DNA of 64,000 nt from Lentisphaera profundi (GCF_028728065.1 NZ_CP117812.1:1984001-2048000); one strand, 5' to 3'; positions 45,260-54,550 are shown, counted from the stretch's first letter. Numbers and translations are program-made. Notes: generated from the letters alone by a model not told the origin.

Positions 45260-45838
45260 ATGAATCATCTTCATTTAAGCAATAGTGAGTTTTCCATACT
45301 CTCAAGTTCAGGTCACTTCCATAGCGAAGACCTGCTTTCTCATCTACTTGATATTGGAGCTCGACTTCTACCCGCACACAAACCTGACCTCTCTCATGTT
45401 ATGAAAGAATTGAAAACGGAAGAAGGACTCGGTCATGAAACTGATTGGGAAGCTTGGTACAAAGAGCAAATGCACGATTCTCTAGAAAGTGAAACTCAAC
45501 GAATGACACTGATGATTGAGTGTATGATTACATCTCTCTCACAACTCAAACAAGAAGACATTTCTAATTACTGTCGCGAACGCTTAATCACTGACTCTTT
45601 CATTGGAACTGAAGCTAAACATGCCATTCTACAAAAACTGGCTCTTGAACACCACAGCGCACTTAAAATGGCTAACAAAGATTCGGCTTACGATGGCTAT
45701 ATCAATAATCAGCCGGTCATAATCAAGCACTACCATACCGCTCACGATGATTCTCTTGAAGAAATGACTCAAGCGAGTACAATCTTCTACGAGCTTCATG
45801 AAGATGAGATTGAACTGATGTATGAGATCGCTTGCTGA
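45260..45838 (+). CDS. Unknown protein, possible PD-(D/E)XK-like fold
   Basis: 192 residues from ATG 45260, set by AAAGGAG 6 nt upstream; the frame is open further left only inside the cytochrome gene. No signal peptide or membrane segment. Most of the protein is acidic and helical. Near the C-terminus, TEAKHAILQKLA followed by YDGYINNQPVIIKHY has the D...(x)IxK look of a PD-(D/E)XK nuclease core as found in some restriction enzymes. No methyltransferase is nearby, so a restriction role is unlikely. The assignment is weak; treat it as hypothetical. Confidence 0.75.
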   Translation: MNHLHLSNSEFSILSSSGHFHSEDLLSHLLDIGARLLPAHKPDLSHVMKELKTEEGLGHETDWEAWYKEQMHDSLESETQRMTLMIECMITSLSQLKQEDISNYCRERLITDSFIGTEAKHAILQKLALEHHSALKMANKDSAYDGYINNQPVIIKHYHTAHDDSLEEMTQASTIFYELHEDEIELMYEIAC

Positions 45839-45910
45839 ACGCCTAATCACAAACTATAAAGCCATGTACTTCTCCTTGAGATAAATTCATGTTTTTCTCT
45901 ATCCTGCTAT

Positions 45911-45994
45911 CCGTTTATGAACGAAGTATCCATAAACGGACTCTTAAAACCGAGCCTTGATTAATACACAAATAACTTATCAAGAATAAGTTAT
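45911..45994. repeat. Two hairpins before the nitronate monooxygenase-like gene
   Basis: CCGTTTATG/CATAAACGG (45911-45919 and 45931-45939, extending by one A-T pair) and ATAACTTAT-CAAGA-ATAAGTTAT (45972-45994). Both stems are perfect. Neither has a T-run. They may be operators or leader structures for the gene starting at 46062. Confidence 0.55.
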
Positions 45995-46061
45995 ACACTA
46001 TTACCTCATCTATGTAATCAAAATTGCTATCCTCATTTTATTTTATTAACATGAGGAATTT

Positions 46062-47480
46062 ATGAAAAACATTAACTTACCAAAAATAATCCAAGGTGGC
46101 ATGGGCATTGCCGTATCTGATTGGAAACTTGCCCAGTCTGTAGCTCAAGCAGGACAACTAGGCGTTGTTTCAGGAACTGCCATTGAAAATGTTATGATTC
46201 GTCGCTTACAAGACGGCCATACAGAGACAGTAAAAGCACTAGAGGCTTTCCCCATAGAAACATTAAGTCAAAAGATCATCGCGAAATACTATATTGCCGA
46301 AGGCAAAGCCGCAGACAAACCCTATCGTCTTGCTCCGCTCACATCCATTCCACTTAAGCCAGAGCTAACTGAGCTCTTAATCGTAGCTAATTTTTGTGAA
46401 ATTTACATGGCTAAACAAAGCGGTGGTCAGGTTGGTATTAACTATCTAGAAAAAATCACTATGCCTTTACTTCCCTCACTCTATGGAGCCATGCTTGCAG
46501 GGGTTGATGCCGTATTGATGGGCGCAGGTATCCCCATCGCCATACCTGGCATCCTAGACCAACTTAGTAAAGGGGAGGCATGCCGCTTATCTGTACCCGT
46601 AACTGGAAAAAGTAATGATCAAGATTTTTCCCTAGATTTTGACCCGAAACAGTATTCATATAAAATTGGACTGGCACGCCCTGCATTTTTGGGGATTATC
46701 AGTAGTGAAATCGTGGCTAAAACAATGATTAAACGCGCCACTGGTTCTATCGAAGGCTTTATTATTGAATCTCATTTTGCAGGTGGCCATAACGCTCCTC
46801 CTAGAAAAGTAAAAGGACAAAGCCATGATGCCTTCAGCGATAAAGATTCCGTCGACCTTGAACGTTTCAAGAAACTCGATTATCCATTTTGGCTAGCGGG
46901 TAATTTTGGCAAACACAATGCTTTGCAGCAAGCTCAAGAATTGGGTGCTTATGGCATTCAAGTGGGCTCAGCCTTTGCCTATTGCGACGAATCGGGAATT
47001 AAGCCCGAAATCAAAGAACAAGTCATTAAAGAAAATGCAGCTAAAGGTCTCAATATTTATACTGACTTCAAAGCTTCTCCTACTGGCTATCCCTTTAAAA
47101 TCATCAAGCAGACTTGGAAGAAAGCAGAACATGCACCTGAACGCAGACGAGTCTGTGACCTCGGCTATCTACGGGAAGCCACTGTCGACGACAAAGGTAA
47201 GCTTGAATACCGTTGCCCTGCTGAGTCCACAAAGAATTATCTCGCAAAAGGCGGCACCCTAGAAGAAACCGAAGGACGACAATGCTTATGTAATTCTCTT
47301 TTTGCCACCGTAGGTCTCGGTCAAGTGCGTAAAGACTTTATTGAGCCCCCACTCTTAACCGGCGGAGAAGATTTTTCTTTTTTAAATGAATTAACAAACG
47401 CAACAAAACTAAGCTACTCAGCCAAAGAAATTATCGAATTACTTTCCTCAGAAAATGAGCCTCTTAGTTCAAATCAATAA
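46062..47480 (+). CDS. Nitronate monooxygenase-like flavoprotein
   Basis: 472 residues. The N-terminal IIQGGMGIAVSDWKLAQSVAQAG is typical of FMN-binding nitronate monooxygenase (2-nitropropane dioxygenase) proteins. FMN-site features are GFIIESHFAGGHNAPP and the phosphate-binding GIQVGSAFAYC. A Cys-rich C-terminal part (CDLGYLREATV, YRCPAE, RQCLCN) characterises the longer bacterial subgroup, whose substrates are unknown. GAGGA lies 5 nt before the ATG. It converges with and overlaps the DUF1552 gene by 17 nt. Confidence 0.88.
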   Translation: MKNINLPKIIQGGMGIAVSDWKLAQSVAQAGQLGVVSGTAIENVMIRRLQDGHTETVKALEAFPIETLSQKIIAKYYIAEGKAADKPYRLAPLTSIPLKPELTELLIVANFCEIYMAKQSGGQVGINYLEKITMPLLPSLYGAMLAGVDAVLMGAGIPIAIPGILDQLSKGEACRLSVPVTGKSNDQDFSLDFDPKQYSYKIGLARPAFLGIISSEIVAKTMIKRATGSIEGFIIESHFAGGHNAPPRKVKGQSHDAFSDKDSVDLERFKKLDYPFWLAGNFGKHNALQQAQELGAYGIQVGSAFAYCDESGIKPEIKEQVIKENAAKGLNIYTDFKASPTGYPFKIIKQTWKKAEHAPERRRVCDLGYLREATVDDKGKLEYRCPAESTKNYLAKGGTLEETEGRQCLCNSLFATVGLGQVRKDFIEPPLLTGGEDFSFLNELTNATKLSYSAKEIIELLSSENEPLSSNQ

Positions 47481-48792
47481 GGCCATCTGAATCGCCAAAC
47501 TTTTGAATGGCTGTCCCCAGCGCTGAGGACATCCCCAAAAATAAATTGGCAAGAGGTGTTTTTTCATTAAAGACTCGTGATTCACCTGTTTTGACTTTAC
47601 CGCCTGCATTGCCCGCTAAGATTACAGGTAGATCATGATGATCATGGCGGTTGCCATCACGGATACATGAACCAAACAAAACTAAGGAATTATCTAACAA
47701 GTTGGACGAACCTTCTTGTACTTCTTTAAGCCTAGATAGGAAGTACGAAAAATTCTCAATATGAAAGCGATCAATTTTCTTCAATTGCTCAATTTTGTTT
47801 TCATCATTCTTATGGTGGGAAAGTGTGTGATGCCCTTCTTTAATACCGATTGAACCAAAGCGTAAATTCGAGCCTCCACGCCCTAACATCAAGGAACAAA
47901 CCTGGGTTTTATTAGTCTGTAAAGCCAAAGTCATTACATCATAAAACAATTTAACTTTACGTTCATAATCCATTATTTGATGACGCGTAAAATCGGGAGT
48001 TTTAAAATCTTTATCAAATTCGATTTTATCTAAATTTTGCACACGCTTTTCTAGTGAACGTAAAGAGTCTTGATATTCGACGATCTTTTCACGATCTGAT
48101 TTTGAAAGCCTTTTCATTAGATCATTACTCTCACTTCGTACTAAATCTAATACCGACGACTCGCGCATCCTCGCTTGCGCTTGCTGCTTTTTACCTAAGT
48201 GAGCTTCAGGATCACCAAACAATCTTTCAAATGCATCGCGCACCCGACTTTCGCGGGACATCGGTAGCTGAGCATTTTTCCATGATATGTTATTGACATA
48301 GGCACAGCTGTAACCTGAATCACATTGGCCTGCAATTCCACCATCTTCCATCGAATACTCTAGTGAATCAAAAGCACACAGACCTCTTTTTTTAGCCGCT
48401 AAAACCTGATCAAATGAAACCCCTGCGCGAATATTCTTGCCCGATGTTTTACGGATTTGCTGTGCCGTTAAAAAAGTACCACTGCTGCGGGCGTGATCCC
48501 CTGCTCCATCTCCGTTTGCGCGAGCTTTTTCATGACCTAAATTACTGAAAAAATTAAGTTGGCCTTTGTGATCCGCTAGGCTTTCCAAACTTCTCGGAAG
48601 CTGAAAATCAGCCCCTGTTTCCTGTACTTTCCAATCGGGATCCCAGACTCCATTGGGAGCAAAAATAAATACGGCACGCTTTTTTGACTCGATAGCTTTT
48701 GCGGAAGCAACACTCTCCAAGTACGGAAAACTCATTGCGACTCCACCAGCCTTAATCAATTGACGCCTACTAAAATGATCATAGGTATTCAT
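47464..48792 (-). CDS. DUF1552 protein with Tat-type signal
   Basis: 442 residues. The N-terminus SRRQLIKAGGVAMSFPYLESVASA is a twin-arginine-type export signal. The rest follows the DUF1552 pattern (APNGVWDPDW, SNLGHEKARANGDGAGDHARSSGTFLT, GRGGSNLRFGSIGI, LVLFGSCIRDGNRHDHHDLPVILAG). DUF1552 genes regularly sit beside DUF1592-type cytochromes in planctomycetes, Verrucomicrobia and Lentisphaerae, as here. The biochemical role is unknown. The fold is thought to be related to alkaline-phosphatase/DUF1501-like proteins. Confidence 0.95.
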   Translation of the reverse strand: MNTYDHFSRRQLIKAGGVAMSFPYLESVASAKAIESKKRAVFIFAPNGVWDPDWKVQETGADFQLPRSLESLADHKGQLNFFSNLGHEKARANGDGAGDHARSSGTFLTAQQIRKTSGKNIRAGVSFDQVLAAKKRGLCAFDSLEYSMEDGGIAGQCDSGYSCAYVNNISWKNAQLPMSRESRVRDAFERLFGDPEAHLGKKQQAQARMRESSVLDLVRSESNDLMKRLSKSDREKIVEYQDSLRSLEKRVQNLDKIEFDKDFKTPDFTRHQIMDYERKVKLFYDVMTLALQTNKTQVCSLMLGRGGSNLRFGSIGIKEGHHTLSHHKNDENKIEQLKKIDRFHIENFSYFLSRLKEVQEGSSNLLDNSLVLFGSCIRDGNRHDHHDLPVILAGNAGGKVKTGESRVFNEKTPLANLFLGMSSALGTAIQKFGDSDGLIDLN

Positions 48793-48830
48793 TATTCACC
48801 TCTTCTTCAAAATGACTTGGTTTTTAAAAT

Positions 48831-51029
48831 TCATGACTTCTCCCGAAATGTTTTGGAGTGCACTAATTGAAGAATGATTTGGGATAAGCGGCAATCGTTT
48901 ACCTTTGTGTCATTATAAATATTATAAAGAGTTTGATAATCCCCCTCTTCCAGCCCCCTTCCTAATGAGTATATCATTAATTTTTTAATGAAGTTAAACT
49001 GAAACACATCCTTATTTTTCAATAAATACTCTTGGACATCTTTCACACCATTCAGCTTCACACCATTAGGTAAAATACCTCCTGCATTGATAGCATGATA
49101 CTCATAAGATGCCCGCCACTTCCCAAGCGGGCCATAGTGCTCAAAACTTAGGCCGATAGGGTCCATCCGCACGTGACAGACTGCACAATTTGGATCTGCG
49201 CGATGAATGGCCATTTGCTCTGCAATAGTCTTCTTTTTATGATCAGCCTCCAAGTCCTCAAGCGAGGGTAGATCTGGCGGTGGTGATGGTGGCGAGAAGC
49301 CTAAAATCTCTTCTAGCACCCACTTACCGCGCTTTACTGGACTCGTTCGCGAAGCCTCCGAAGTGACCGTCAAGATTGCACTCGTTGTTAAAATACTATC
49401 TCTCCCTGTAATCGCTGATGTTTCTTTGAATTCTCCACTAAACTTGCCTCGTATACCATAGTGCTTGGCTAACTTGTCATTGACAAAAAGTTTATCTCCC
49501 CGGATAAAAAAATCTAAGGGCAAATCATTTTGTAAAACATAAGAAAAGTAATGATAAACCTCTTGCCCCATAGCATACTGCAAAGGCCCATTCCAATTAG
49601 GAAATTGTTTTTTATCAATATCTAAATAATCTAAGTTACGAACATAAAGCCATTGCCCTGAAAAGTTTTTTACAAAAGCCTTACTCTTACAGGATTTAAT
49701 CATGCGTTCGACTTCTGAGGACAAGACTTCATCATCAATCAATTTCCCTTGTTTAGCTAAAGAGAACAGCCTTTCATCAGGCATTGTAGACCATAAAAAA
49801 TATGATAAGCGAGAAGCCAATTCATAATTACTGATTGGCTCAATACCCTTTAGGGGTGGTTCTTCTATTCGAAACAGAAATTTTGGTGATACTAAGGCCG
49901 CTAAAAAACAAGTTTTCATTGCTAGTAAATGTTCTTGACCATTCGTTTTTAATTTGTGATATAGTTTCATATACTTACTTAACTCTGCTTCAGTTACAGG
50001 CCTACGATAGGCCCGTAATAAAAACCTCTTCAAGCTTTGTTCAGCTACTTCATCGTTAGGAACTAAAGCCAAATGGCTCTTCGTCAATAGAGGAAGTTTA
50101 TTCGGCCCAGAAACACTCAACTTATGAAAATGAAAGTTTCGATCACCTTTAATGAGGTGATTATAATCATTGACAAAGGCTAAGGCGATTTTATTTTTCC
50201 CTAGCTTAAAATCAACATTTAACTCATAATCTTGGGGTTGCCCTTTCATGGCAGAAACTTTTATTAATCCCACTGACTTTTCATTAATCATTACATTGAC
50301 GTGAACCGGCTCTTCACCTGCTTGATCACCTGCGGCTCTTAGTACTAGTTTATATTTCCCTGAGTATTCAATAGGAAATTCGGTACTCAGCTTGCCTAAG
50401 GACCAAATATAATGAACCCCGTTAATCACACGTCCACTATGCTCAGGTCGCCTATCCATGCCCTCTGCATCAAAGCTTAAGAGACTGCGCTTAGGCAGCT
50501 CATTTTTTATGGCTTTATCCAAATACTGCTTTGCGTAATGCAGATATTTTTCCATCGATAAAGGACTTACACTTAAAAGTTCCGCGATATTATCAAAGCC
50601 ATAGCCTGAATTATCGTTCGGAAGATTGATCTGTGGTTTTTCTTTTAAAAACAATAAATCTTGTAGAGTATTTATGTACTCCTTATTATTTAATCGCCGG
50701 GCTTGAGGAGTTTTAAGTTCTAAAGGCAATGCCGCGTAAGTTCGATATATGGCTGTATCTAACCAGCTTATCATTTTTTGGCGATCATCTATATCCAGGT
50801 GTTTACTATCAGCGGGCGGCATCTCATGACTTTTCAAGTAAACTAGAGCTTTACTCCATGTTTTTGGCGAAAGTAAACTTTTGTCCTTATCCGGTAATAT
50901 TGACTGTAAATCCATGCCACCCTTTTCTTTCCCTGGCTTGTGACAACGACAACACTTACTTTCAATTAAACTTTGGCCATCAGCCAAAATAAAATTGAGC
51001 GACACCATAAAAAGTAAATACTTAAGCAA
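48831..51029 (-). CDS. DUF1592-type (DUF1587/1595/1592/1588/1585) cytochrome protein
   Basis: About 732 residues from a TTG at 51029, chosen because GGAGGAG lies 6 nt upstream and the product then starts with a clean signal peptide (LLKYLLFMVSLNFILADG). A frame opening at 51065 would lack one. One heme site, C-C-R-C-H, follows the signal. Then come DUF1587-like AAGD region, DUF1592 (NYELASRLSYFLWSTMPDERL), DUF1588 (RTSPVKRGKWVLEEILG...CAVCHVRMDPIGL, with a second C-x-x-C-H) and DUF1585 at the end. It is partnered with the DUF1552 gene 38 nt downstream. It overlaps the preceding HAD gene by 8 nt. The function of these pairs is not established. Confidence 0.93.
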   Translation of the reverse strand: MLKYLLFMVSLNFILADGQSLIESKCCRCHKPGKEKGGMDLQSILPDKDKSLLSPKTWSKALVYLKSHEMPPADSKHLDIDDRQKMISWLDTAIYRTYAALPLELKTPQARRLNNKEYINTLQDLLFLKEKPQINLPNDNSGYGFDNIAELLSVSPLSMEKYLHYAKQYLDKAIKNELPKRSLLSFDAEGMDRRPEHSGRVINGVHYIWSLGKLSTEFPIEYSGKYKLVLRAAGDQAGEEPVHVNVMINEKSVGLIKVSAMKGQPQDYELNVDFKLGKNKIALAFVNDYNHLIKGDRNFHFHKLSVSGPNKLPLLTKSHLALVPNDEVAEQSLKRFLLRAYRRPVTEAELSKYMKLYHKLKTNGQEHLLAMKTCFLAALVSPKFLFRIEEPPLKGIEPISNYELASRLSYFLWSTMPDERLFSLAKQGKLIDDEVLSSEVERMIKSCKSKAFVKNFSGQWLYVRNLDYLDIDKKQFPNWNGPLQYAMGQEVYHYFSYVLQNDLPLDFFIRGDKLFVNDKLAKHYGIRGKFSGEFKETSAITGRDSILTTSAILTVTSEASRTSPVKRGKWVLEEILGFSPPSPPPDLPSLEDLEADHKKKTIAEQMAIHRADPNCAVCHVRMDPIGLSFEHYGPLGKWRASYEYHAINAGGILPNGVKLNGVKDVQEYLLKNKDVFQFNFIKKLMIYSLGRGLEEGDYQTLYNIYNDTKVNDCRLSQIILQLVHSKTFREKS

Positions 51030-51684
51030 GTGACTCTCCTCCACAATAATGAATACGATATTCATTCAAATCTTTCACTATGGATTCGCACATGACCTCT
51101 TCCTCTTTGCCTAGCTCCACCATATCAGGAATATGGATCACCTTCATTCCCGCCGAGTAAGCAGATCGCACTCCATAGCGTGAATCCTCAAAGGCTAAAC
51201 AATCTTTAGCTTCGACCCCTAACTGTCGCGCCGCTTCCAGATATATATCTGGCGCTGGTTTACTTTTACTTACTTGGTCGCCACCTACCAAAACCTGGAA
51301 GTATTTTCTCAAAGCTGTTTTTTGTAATTTCTTCTCTGCCCTTACTTTATCAGTTGAGGTAGCCACTGCCACGGGGATTTCTTGCACGCGAAAAGACTCT
51401 AACAAAGCGACTACACCTGCTTTTATGGGTGCCGCATTATCTACAGTTCTCAAGTGATACTCATCTTTCCAAACCTTGATAAAGCTATCTATATCAGTTG
51501 CAGGATTCAACTTTTGCTGAAGGCGCAAACGCACCTCTTTGCCATTCAGTCCAATCAGCTCTATAAATTCTTGACGACTCATTTCTTGATGATGTTGCTC
51601 AAAAGTTTTTAGTAAAACTTCACAGCAAATCCGCTCCGTATCCAAGAGCACTCCATCCATATCAAAAACTATCGCTTGTAGCAC
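51022..51684 (-). CDS. HAD-family phosphatase (beta-phosphoglucomutase-like)
   Basis: 220 residues. Motif I is FDMDGVLLDTE, motif II VAVATSTDK, motif III around KSKPAPDIYLEAA and motif IV CLAFEDSRYGVRSA, together typical of the beta-phosphoglucomutase/phosphatase subgroup with a helical cap. It starts at GTG 51684 with AGGGTG 4 nt upstream. It is probably a cytosolic sugar-phosphate or nucleotide phosphatase or mutase; the substrate is not predictable. It is the first gene of the leftward HAD-DUF1592-DUF1552 cluster. Confidence 0.93.
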   Translation of the reverse strand: MLQAIVFDMDGVLLDTERICCEVLLKTFEQHHQEMSRQEFIELIGLNGKEVRLRLQQKLNPATDIDSFIKVWKDEYHLRTVDNAAPIKAGVVALLESFRVQEIPVAVATSTDKVRAEKKLQKTALRKYFQVLVGGDQVSKSKPAPDIYLEAARQLGVEAKDCLAFEDSRYGVRSAYSAGMKVIHIPDMVELGKEEEVMCESIVKDLNEYRIHYCGGESLA

Positions 51685-51704
51685 TGTTCACCCTAAAATT
51701 AAAT

Positions 51705-51729
51705 CCCCTATACTCTATGTATACGGGGG
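51705..51729. repeat. CCCCTATAC hairpin in divergent promoter region
   Basis: CCCC-TATAC (51705-51713) pairs with GTATA-C-GGGG (51719-51728) around TCTAT, with one bulged base, and TTTT follows on the plus strand. It lies between the divergent HAD and first pseudopilin genes, about 20 nt upstream of the HAD start. It may be an operator or a leader structure. Confidence 0.5.
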
Positions 51730-51839
51730 TTTTCTAAAAAATTTACAAAAAACATTCAATAAGCTGTCAAGTCTACCAAAGCATTACTATTCATCTTATA
51801 CAAAACTTTATTAATTAAGATAATACTGGAGCCCATAAA

Positions 51840-52475
51840 ATGAATAAAAAATCATTCTCACTAATCGAACTTTTAGTCGTTATTGCTATAATTGGCATCC
51901 TCGCATCACTCATTCTTCCTGCTTTAGGTAAAGCTCGCGCCAAATCTCGTCAGGCTGTTTGTAACTCACAACATAAGCAAATGGGTATGGCTAGCTATAT
52001 GTATAATGACGACAACGAAAATTATATGCCCTCCGCATCTAGCAACGATACCAGCAGTCGTTTAGGCTGGAAAGATCACTTAGTCGTTTATCTTGCAGGT
52101 GAGGTACATCGTAACTACACTGGCGCCGCCCCCTTTCGTTGCCCTGACTCTGAAGTTAAAACAGGCTTTTCCAACCAAGAAGCTGGCACGACTTACAATA
52201 TTAAATTTGGTGACTTTCGATTTAATGCCAAACCAGCAGTAAAAATTACCGATATTGAATCAGCGGTAGAAACAGTTGTTATTGCAGATTCAATCGATGA
52301 TACTTCATGGGTTGATGTCTCTTATAACCTTCCTTCTGAAAATGCCATAGGAAATCGCCATAATGGATCTTTAAATCTTTTATGGGTTGATGGTCATGTT
52401 CAAAGCGCGACTCAAACAGTTATTTCCGCAGGAAAAAATGGTGAACAAGATTACTACTACCTTGTAACTAAATAG
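51840..52475 (+). CDS. Pseudopilin-type protein with H-X9-DG end (paralogue 1)
   Basis: 211 residues. The N-terminal prepilin signal [19 protein letters not shown] (cleavage before Phe, Glu at +5) is followed by a helix and a globular domain. The C-terminal RHNGSLNLLWVDGHV fits the H-X9-DG motif common in PVC bacteria. Such proteins are exported and probably assembled by, or pass through, a type II secretion/type IV pilus-like system. TGGAG lies about 8 nt before the ATG. Sequence is less similar to paralogues 2 and 3 than these are to each other. Confidence 0.94.
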   Translation: MNKKSFSLIELLVVIAIIGILASLILPALGKARAKSRQAVCNSQHKQMGMASYMYNDDNENYMPSASSNDTSSRLGWKDHLVVYLAGEVHRNYTGAAPFRCPDSEVKTGFSNQEAGTTYNIKFGDFRFNAKPAVKITDIESAVETVVIADSIDDTSWVDVSYNLPSENAIGNRHNGSLNLLWVDGHVQSATQTVISAGKNGEQDYYYLVTK

Positions 52476-52779
52476 TTTAATTGAGTCCTAACCTTTATCA
52501 TAGCCAAATGTACACCGCACTGTAGATACAGACATAATAATGCTCCTACCGCATACTCAAATTTCGGTCTCCAAAGGATGCATCCCCTTTTAACATAGTG
52601 ATTACACAAGCCTCTTGTGAATACATATTTTTGACTAAAAGTACAGATAATTCCTAACATCCTTGCAAATCGACTAAATCTTCATTAATTTAAATTAAGC
52701 TGTCAATAAACTTATACTTAATACGATTCTTTTTGTCACTACCTGCATTCGTATAATAAGTGCAACACTTCTGTTAATT

Positions 52780-52837
52780 GCTTATAGCATAAACATCTAT
52801 TGAGAATAACAAGACTCAGATGTACTCTGCTATAAGC
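52780..52837 (+). promoter_or_regulatory. Leader hairpin of IS30 transposase
   Basis: GCTTATAGCA (52780-52789) and TGCTATAAGC (52828-52837) are perfectly complementary. Inside, ACATCT-ATT-GAG (52793-52804) pairs with CTC-AGATGT (52815-52823). The segment CAAGACTCAGATGT (52810-52823) is also exactly complementary to ACATCTGAGTCTTG (52877-52890) in codons 4-8 of the transposase. The leader therefore has two mutually exclusive folds, one leaving and one covering the translation start region. Confidence 0.75.
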
Positions 52838-52865
52838 GACCAAACCTAAAACAGAGGAGTCAGAA

Positions 52866-53858
52866 ATGACATATGAACATCTGAGTCTTGAAGAAAGACA
52901 CTACCTTGAAATTGAATTAAAGGCAGGCACATCGATCACTAAAATAGCAAAAAACTTAAATCGTAGTACAAGCACACTTTCACGAGAACTTAAACGTAAT
53001 AAAGGTCTCCGTGGTTATCGAAACAAGCAAGCCAATGACTTTGCTCAAGAAAGACACAAAGTGAAACCAAAGGCTATTAAACTAACTGAAGAAGTTAAGG
53101 ACTATATAGATGAGCATTTACTCAAGGATTGGAGCCCCGAACAAATTGTAGGTCGACTAAAAGATGACCAATCCATCTTACTTCATCATGAAACAGTTTA
53201 TCAATATATTCTTAGAGATAAAGAATCAGGAGGTGAGCTATATAAGCTTCTACGTCATCAGAATAAAACTTATCGCAAACGTTATGGCAACCAGCATAGT
53301 CGTAATGGGATTCCCAATCGTGTGGATATAGACGAACGACCTGAGGCAGCTAATAAGCGAGAGCGTGTAGGCGACTGGGAGATGGATACTATTATAGGAA
53401 AAGCTCATAAAGGAGCCATTGTAACTATGGATGATCGAAAATCAAAACTGCGTCTAGCATTGCCTGTGTCTCATAAGAAAGCCACGCTTGTGAAAGATGC
53501 AATAATCTCTTTGCTAACACCGATCAAAGATTTGGTTCATACTCTTACATTTGATAATGGAAAAGAATTTACTCAGCATGAGACTATCTCCAAGGAATTG
53601 GAATGTAATAGTTATTTTGCTAAACCATATCACTCATGGGAACGAGGCCAAAACGAGAATGCTAATGGATTGTTACGGCAATACTTTCCTAAGTCTATGG
53701 CGCTTGATGGTATCAGTGAAAATGAAGTCATTATTGCGGTTGATAAACTTAATAGTAGACCTCGAAAATGTCTGAAATTTAAGACGCCATATGAAGTTTT
53801 TGAAAATTTAACTGGAATTAACTTAAGAAAATCAGTAGGTGTTGCACTTACTACTTGA
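52866..53858 (+). CDS. IS30-family transposase
   Basis: 330 residues. The N-terminal helix-turn-helix region (HLSLEERHYLEIELKAG, ITKIAKNLNRSTSTLSREL) is typical of IS30. The DDE core is seen in VGDWEMDTIIGK (first D), LTFDNGKEF (second D) and WERGQNENANGLLRQYFPK (E). The gene is intact with no frameshift. GAGGAG precedes the ATG. The last codons overlap the right inverted repeat. It runs in the same direction as the pseudopilin gene it precedes by 33 nt, so readthrough into that gene is possible. Confidence 0.97.
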   Translation: MTYEHLSLEERHYLEIELKAGTSITKIAKNLNRSTSTLSRELKRNKGLRGYRNKQANDFAQERHKVKPKAIKLTEEVKDYIDEHLLKDWSPEQIVGRLKDDQSILLHHETVYQYILRDKESGGELYKLLRHQNKTYRKRYGNQHSRNGIPNRVDIDERPEAANKRERVGDWEMDTIIGKAHKGAIVTMDDRKSKLRLALPVSHKKATLVKDAIISLLTPIKDLVHTLTFDNGKEFTQHETISKELECNSYFAKPYHSWERGQNENANGLLRQYFPKSMALDGISENEVIIAVDKLNSRPRKCLKFKTPYEVFENLTGINLRKSVGVALTT

Positions 53859-53890
53859 ATTCAGGCTAGATAAATACCGGAAAATGCAAA

Positions 53891-54550
53891 ATGAAAAAGA
53901 ATTTCACACTCATCGAACTCTTAGTCGTTATTGCTATCATCGGTATACTCGCATCACTTCTCCTCCCTGCACTTGGCAAGGCACGTAAAAAATCACAACA
54001 AGCTGTTTGTGCCTCGCAACAGAAGCAAATTGGCACGGCTATTTTCATGTACGTGGAAGATAATGATTACTATATGCCCACCGTTAATCACCCCACTGCC
54101 TCTACTCGTCTCGGATGGAAAATCTTTATCGCTCCTTACTTAAATTTAAAGACAAATAAACTCGGTGGCGCCCCTTTCCGTTGTCCAAGTAGTGAAATCG
54201 TTGCTGACTGGGAGAATCAAAGTGCTGGAACCTCTTATAACAGCAACTTTGGTGATACACGTTTTTATGATCCTAATGGAAGTGTATCGAATCATCGAAA
54301 ACATAAACCAAAAGAACTTAATGAAATAGAAGATACTGTAGAGACAGTTGTCACTGTAGACTCAATTGACGGTAATGATTGGGCAGAAGTTGCTAAATCA
54401 CTTCCTTCAAGTAACGCAGTGGGTTACAGGCACAATAATGGTCTGAATACATTATGGGTTGATGGTCACGTGACATGGAAGTCAACTGTCTATATGTCTG
54501 CGGGCCGCTATGGAGAGCAAAACTACTATTATATAATGGACAAACCTTAA
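53891..54550 (+). CDS. Pseudopilin-type protein with H-X9-DG end (paralogue 2)
   Basis: 219 residues. Prepilin signal [19 protein letters not shown], a globular domain with [15 protein letters not shown] and [15 protein letters not shown], and [16 protein letters not shown] at the end. Highly similar to paralogue 3 over the full length, showing a tandem duplication. It has a 10-residue insertion ([11 protein letters not shown] region) relative to paralogue 3. An IS30 element sits 25 nt before its start, so native promoter control is probably lost. Its ribosome binding site (GGAAAA) is weaker than that of paralogue 3 (GAGGAA). Confidence 0.94.
   Translation: MKKNFTLIELLVVIAIIGILASLLLPALGKARKKSQQAVCASQQKQIGTAIFMYVEDNDYYMPTVNHPTASTRLGWKIFIAPYLNLKTNKLGGAPFRCPSSEIVADWENQSAGTSYNSNFGDTRFYDPNGSVSNHRKHKPKELNEIEDTVETVVTVDSIDGNDWAEVAKSLPSSNAVGYRHNNGLNTLWVDGHVTWKSTVYMSAGRYGEQNYYYIMDKP

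Larger units (their letters stand above)
52739..53868 (+). mobile_element. IS30-family insertion sequence, complete, with CTA target duplication
   Basis: The element spans 52742-53865 (1124 bp), flanked on both sides by CTA (52739-52741 and 53866-53868). The left inverted repeat 52742-52773 starts CCTGCATTC and contains TAAGTGCAACAC. The right repeat 53833-53865, reversed, starts CCTGAATTC with TAAGTGCAACAC. Ends of this kind and a 3-bp duplication fit IS30. It carries one transposase gene with a structured leader. It sits in the leader of pseudopilin 2: the joined flanks (CGATTCTTTTTGTCACTA and GATAAATACCGG) match the uninterrupted leader of pseudopilin 3 (CGATTCCTCTAGTAACAAG and ATAAATCCCGAGG). 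Confidence 0.95.
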
